The translations under genes and the position numbers were made by a program. A stretch of 7,250 bases of DNA from positions 1 through 7,250 of the forward strand of contig SKZL01000393.1 of NCBI GenBank assembly GCA_007127395.1, read 5' to 3'. Shown piece after piece: positions 7,064 through 7,250 of this stretch. Numbering within the stretch: the first letter of the stretch is position 1; every line of letters begins with the position of its first letter. The DNA comes from Balneolaceae bacterium (GTDB lineage: Bacteria > Bacteroidota > Rhodothermia > Balneolales > Balneolaceae). The notes under the pieces were generated by a model that was given only the letters and a program-made list of their open reading frames with translations, was not told where the DNA came from and searched no databases.

Positions 7064-7079
7064 TCCCGACACTTCGGGA
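7064..7079. repeat. Perfect inverted repeat between the G-rich blocks
   Basis: TCCCGA (7064-7069) and TCGGGA (7074-7079) are exact reverse complements around the four-base loop CACT, giving a compact GC-rich hairpin on either strand. It lies between the two nonamer blocks, and its right arm shares GGG (7076-7078) with the first tract of block 2, so hairpin and quadruplex would compete. No T-run follows on either strand, so it is not a classical intrinsic terminator. Confidence 0.65.
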
Positions 7080-7104
7080 GTTCAGGGGTTCAAGGGGTAG
7101 AGGG
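7078..7104 (+). repeat. G-rich nonamer repeat, block 2 (second G-quadruplex motif)
   Basis: Three further nine-base units, GAGTTCAGG, GGTTCAAGG and GGTAGAGGG, continue the block 1 consensus after a 30-base interruption. G-tracts at 7076-7078, 7085-7088, 7094-7097 and 7102-7104 have loops of 6, 5 and 4 bases, so this block fits the quadruplex pattern by itself. The units are more divergent than in block 1, as expected at the edge of a tandem array. Confidence 0.75.
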
Positions 7105-7106
7105 TG

Positions 7107-7183
7107 CCCTGCGCCTTGTGCCTTGTGCCTTGTACCTTGCACCTTGCACCTTGTACCTTGCACCTTGTACCTTGCACCTTGCC
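7107..7183. repeat. Heptanucleotide tandem repeat CCTTGYR, 11 units
   Basis: Eleven contiguous seven-base units run without a gap. In order they are CCCTGCG, CCTTGTG (2), CCTTGTA, CCTTGCA (2), CCTTGTA, CCTTGCA, CCTTGTA, CCTTGCA and CCTTGCC. The internal units differ only by T/C at position 6 and A/G at position 7; only the end units vary elsewhere. The right-hand part alternates CCTTGTA and CCTTGCA, suggesting duplication in 14-base steps. The array lies between convergent genes and starts two bases after the G-rich repeat. An unrelated precedent for short intergenic heptamer arrays is the heptanucleotide STRR class of cyanobacteria. Confidence 0.9.
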
Positions 7184-7196
7184 CCCGCCACCTAAA

Positions 7197-7250
7197 TCAC
7201 CCCTTCAACGCCCTCGCCACATCCTTGGCAAAATACGTCAAAATCACATC
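7197..7250 (-). CDS. hemB: Probable porphobilinogen synthase (HemB), C-terminal end only
   Basis: A minus-strand frame enters from the right edge and ends at TGA (7199-7197), giving the 17 residues DVILTYFAKDVARALKG. This closely resembles the extreme C-terminus of bacterial porphobilinogen synthase (5-aminolevulinate dehydratase), which typically ends in a pattern like GAD-(hydrophobic)3-TYFAK-x-x-A. HemB condenses two 5-aminolevulinate molecules in tetrapyrrole synthesis. None of the catalytic lysines or metal ligands can be seen, so the call rests on the tail alone. The gene converges on the permease, and its stop is 13 bases beyond the heptamer array. Confidence 0.65.
   Translation of the reverse strand, partial: DVILTYFAKDVARALKG

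Noticed and set aside
6882..7163. Minus-strand frame with a Pro-Glu-rich repeat
   Set aside because: It is the antisense reading of the same tandem repeats plus the permease C-terminus, so a low-complexity artefact.
7003..7183. CRISPR array
   Set aside because: Units are 7 or 9 bases and contiguous, with no unique spacers and no cas genes, so these are simple tandem repeats.
6995..7195. Plus-strand frame encoding Val-Gln-Gly repeats
   Set aside because: The repeats are just a translation of the nine-base DNA array; the frame starts inside the permease end and continues through the heptamer array.
7105..7196. Classical Rho-independent terminator for hemB or the permease
   Set aside because: No GC stem followed by a run of T is present on either strand; only the repeat-based structures are available.

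Overview
The window looks like chromosomal DNA from a Bacteroidota-type bacterium, perhaps the Balneolota/Rhodothermota side. Three things suggest this. A GT5-fragment gene is followed directly by a DUF4270-like lipoprotein gene, a pairing I associate with that group. Gene starts are AT-rich and mostly lack a Shine-Dalgarno sequence. A TAnnTTTG-type -7 promoter element lies upstream of one gene. The genus cannot be fixed from the sequence alone.

Layout, left to right. On the minus strand are two probable transcription units. The right-hand one (5671 down to 1940) is glgB (branching enzyme, GTG start) followed 36 bases later by malQ (4-alpha-glucanotransferase), ending in a probable hairpin terminator at 1879-1940. 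The left-hand one (1834 down past position 1) is a phosphosulfolactate synthase gene (comA), then a short glycogen-synthase-like gene holding only the N-terminal GT5 half, then the start of a DUF4270-like lipoprotein gene cut by the window edge. Divergent from glgB, on the plus strand, is a full-length LolC/LolE-type ABC permease (5776-7002). Facing it at the right edge is the last 17 codons of what is most likely hemB (porphobilinogen synthase).

The convergent gap between the permease and hemB (7003-7196) is the least ordinary part of the window. It holds two blocks of a G-rich nine-base repeat, both fitting the G-quadruplex pattern on the plus strand. Between the blocks lies a perfect 6-bp hairpin. 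After them come eleven copies of a seven-base repeat, CCTTGYR, which carries nearly the same core in the opposite orientation. The first G-tract begins at the last base of the permease stop codon.

Function: glgB and malQ together remodel alpha-1,4/1,6-glucans (glycogen or maltodextrin). No complete glycogen synthase, phosphorylase or ADP-glucose pyrophosphorylase lies here, and the GT5 fragment lacks the nucleotide-sugar loop and the whole C-terminal catalytic half, so it should not be counted as the synthase. ComA suggests production of a C3 sulfonate (sulfolactate or a derivative). The permease serves the cell envelope, probably in lipoprotein release. I see no CRISPR array, insertion sequence, phage gene, tRNA or rRNA. 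The genes are ordinary; the convergent repeat region and the GT5-fragment/DUF4270 pair are the best candidates for something undescribed.
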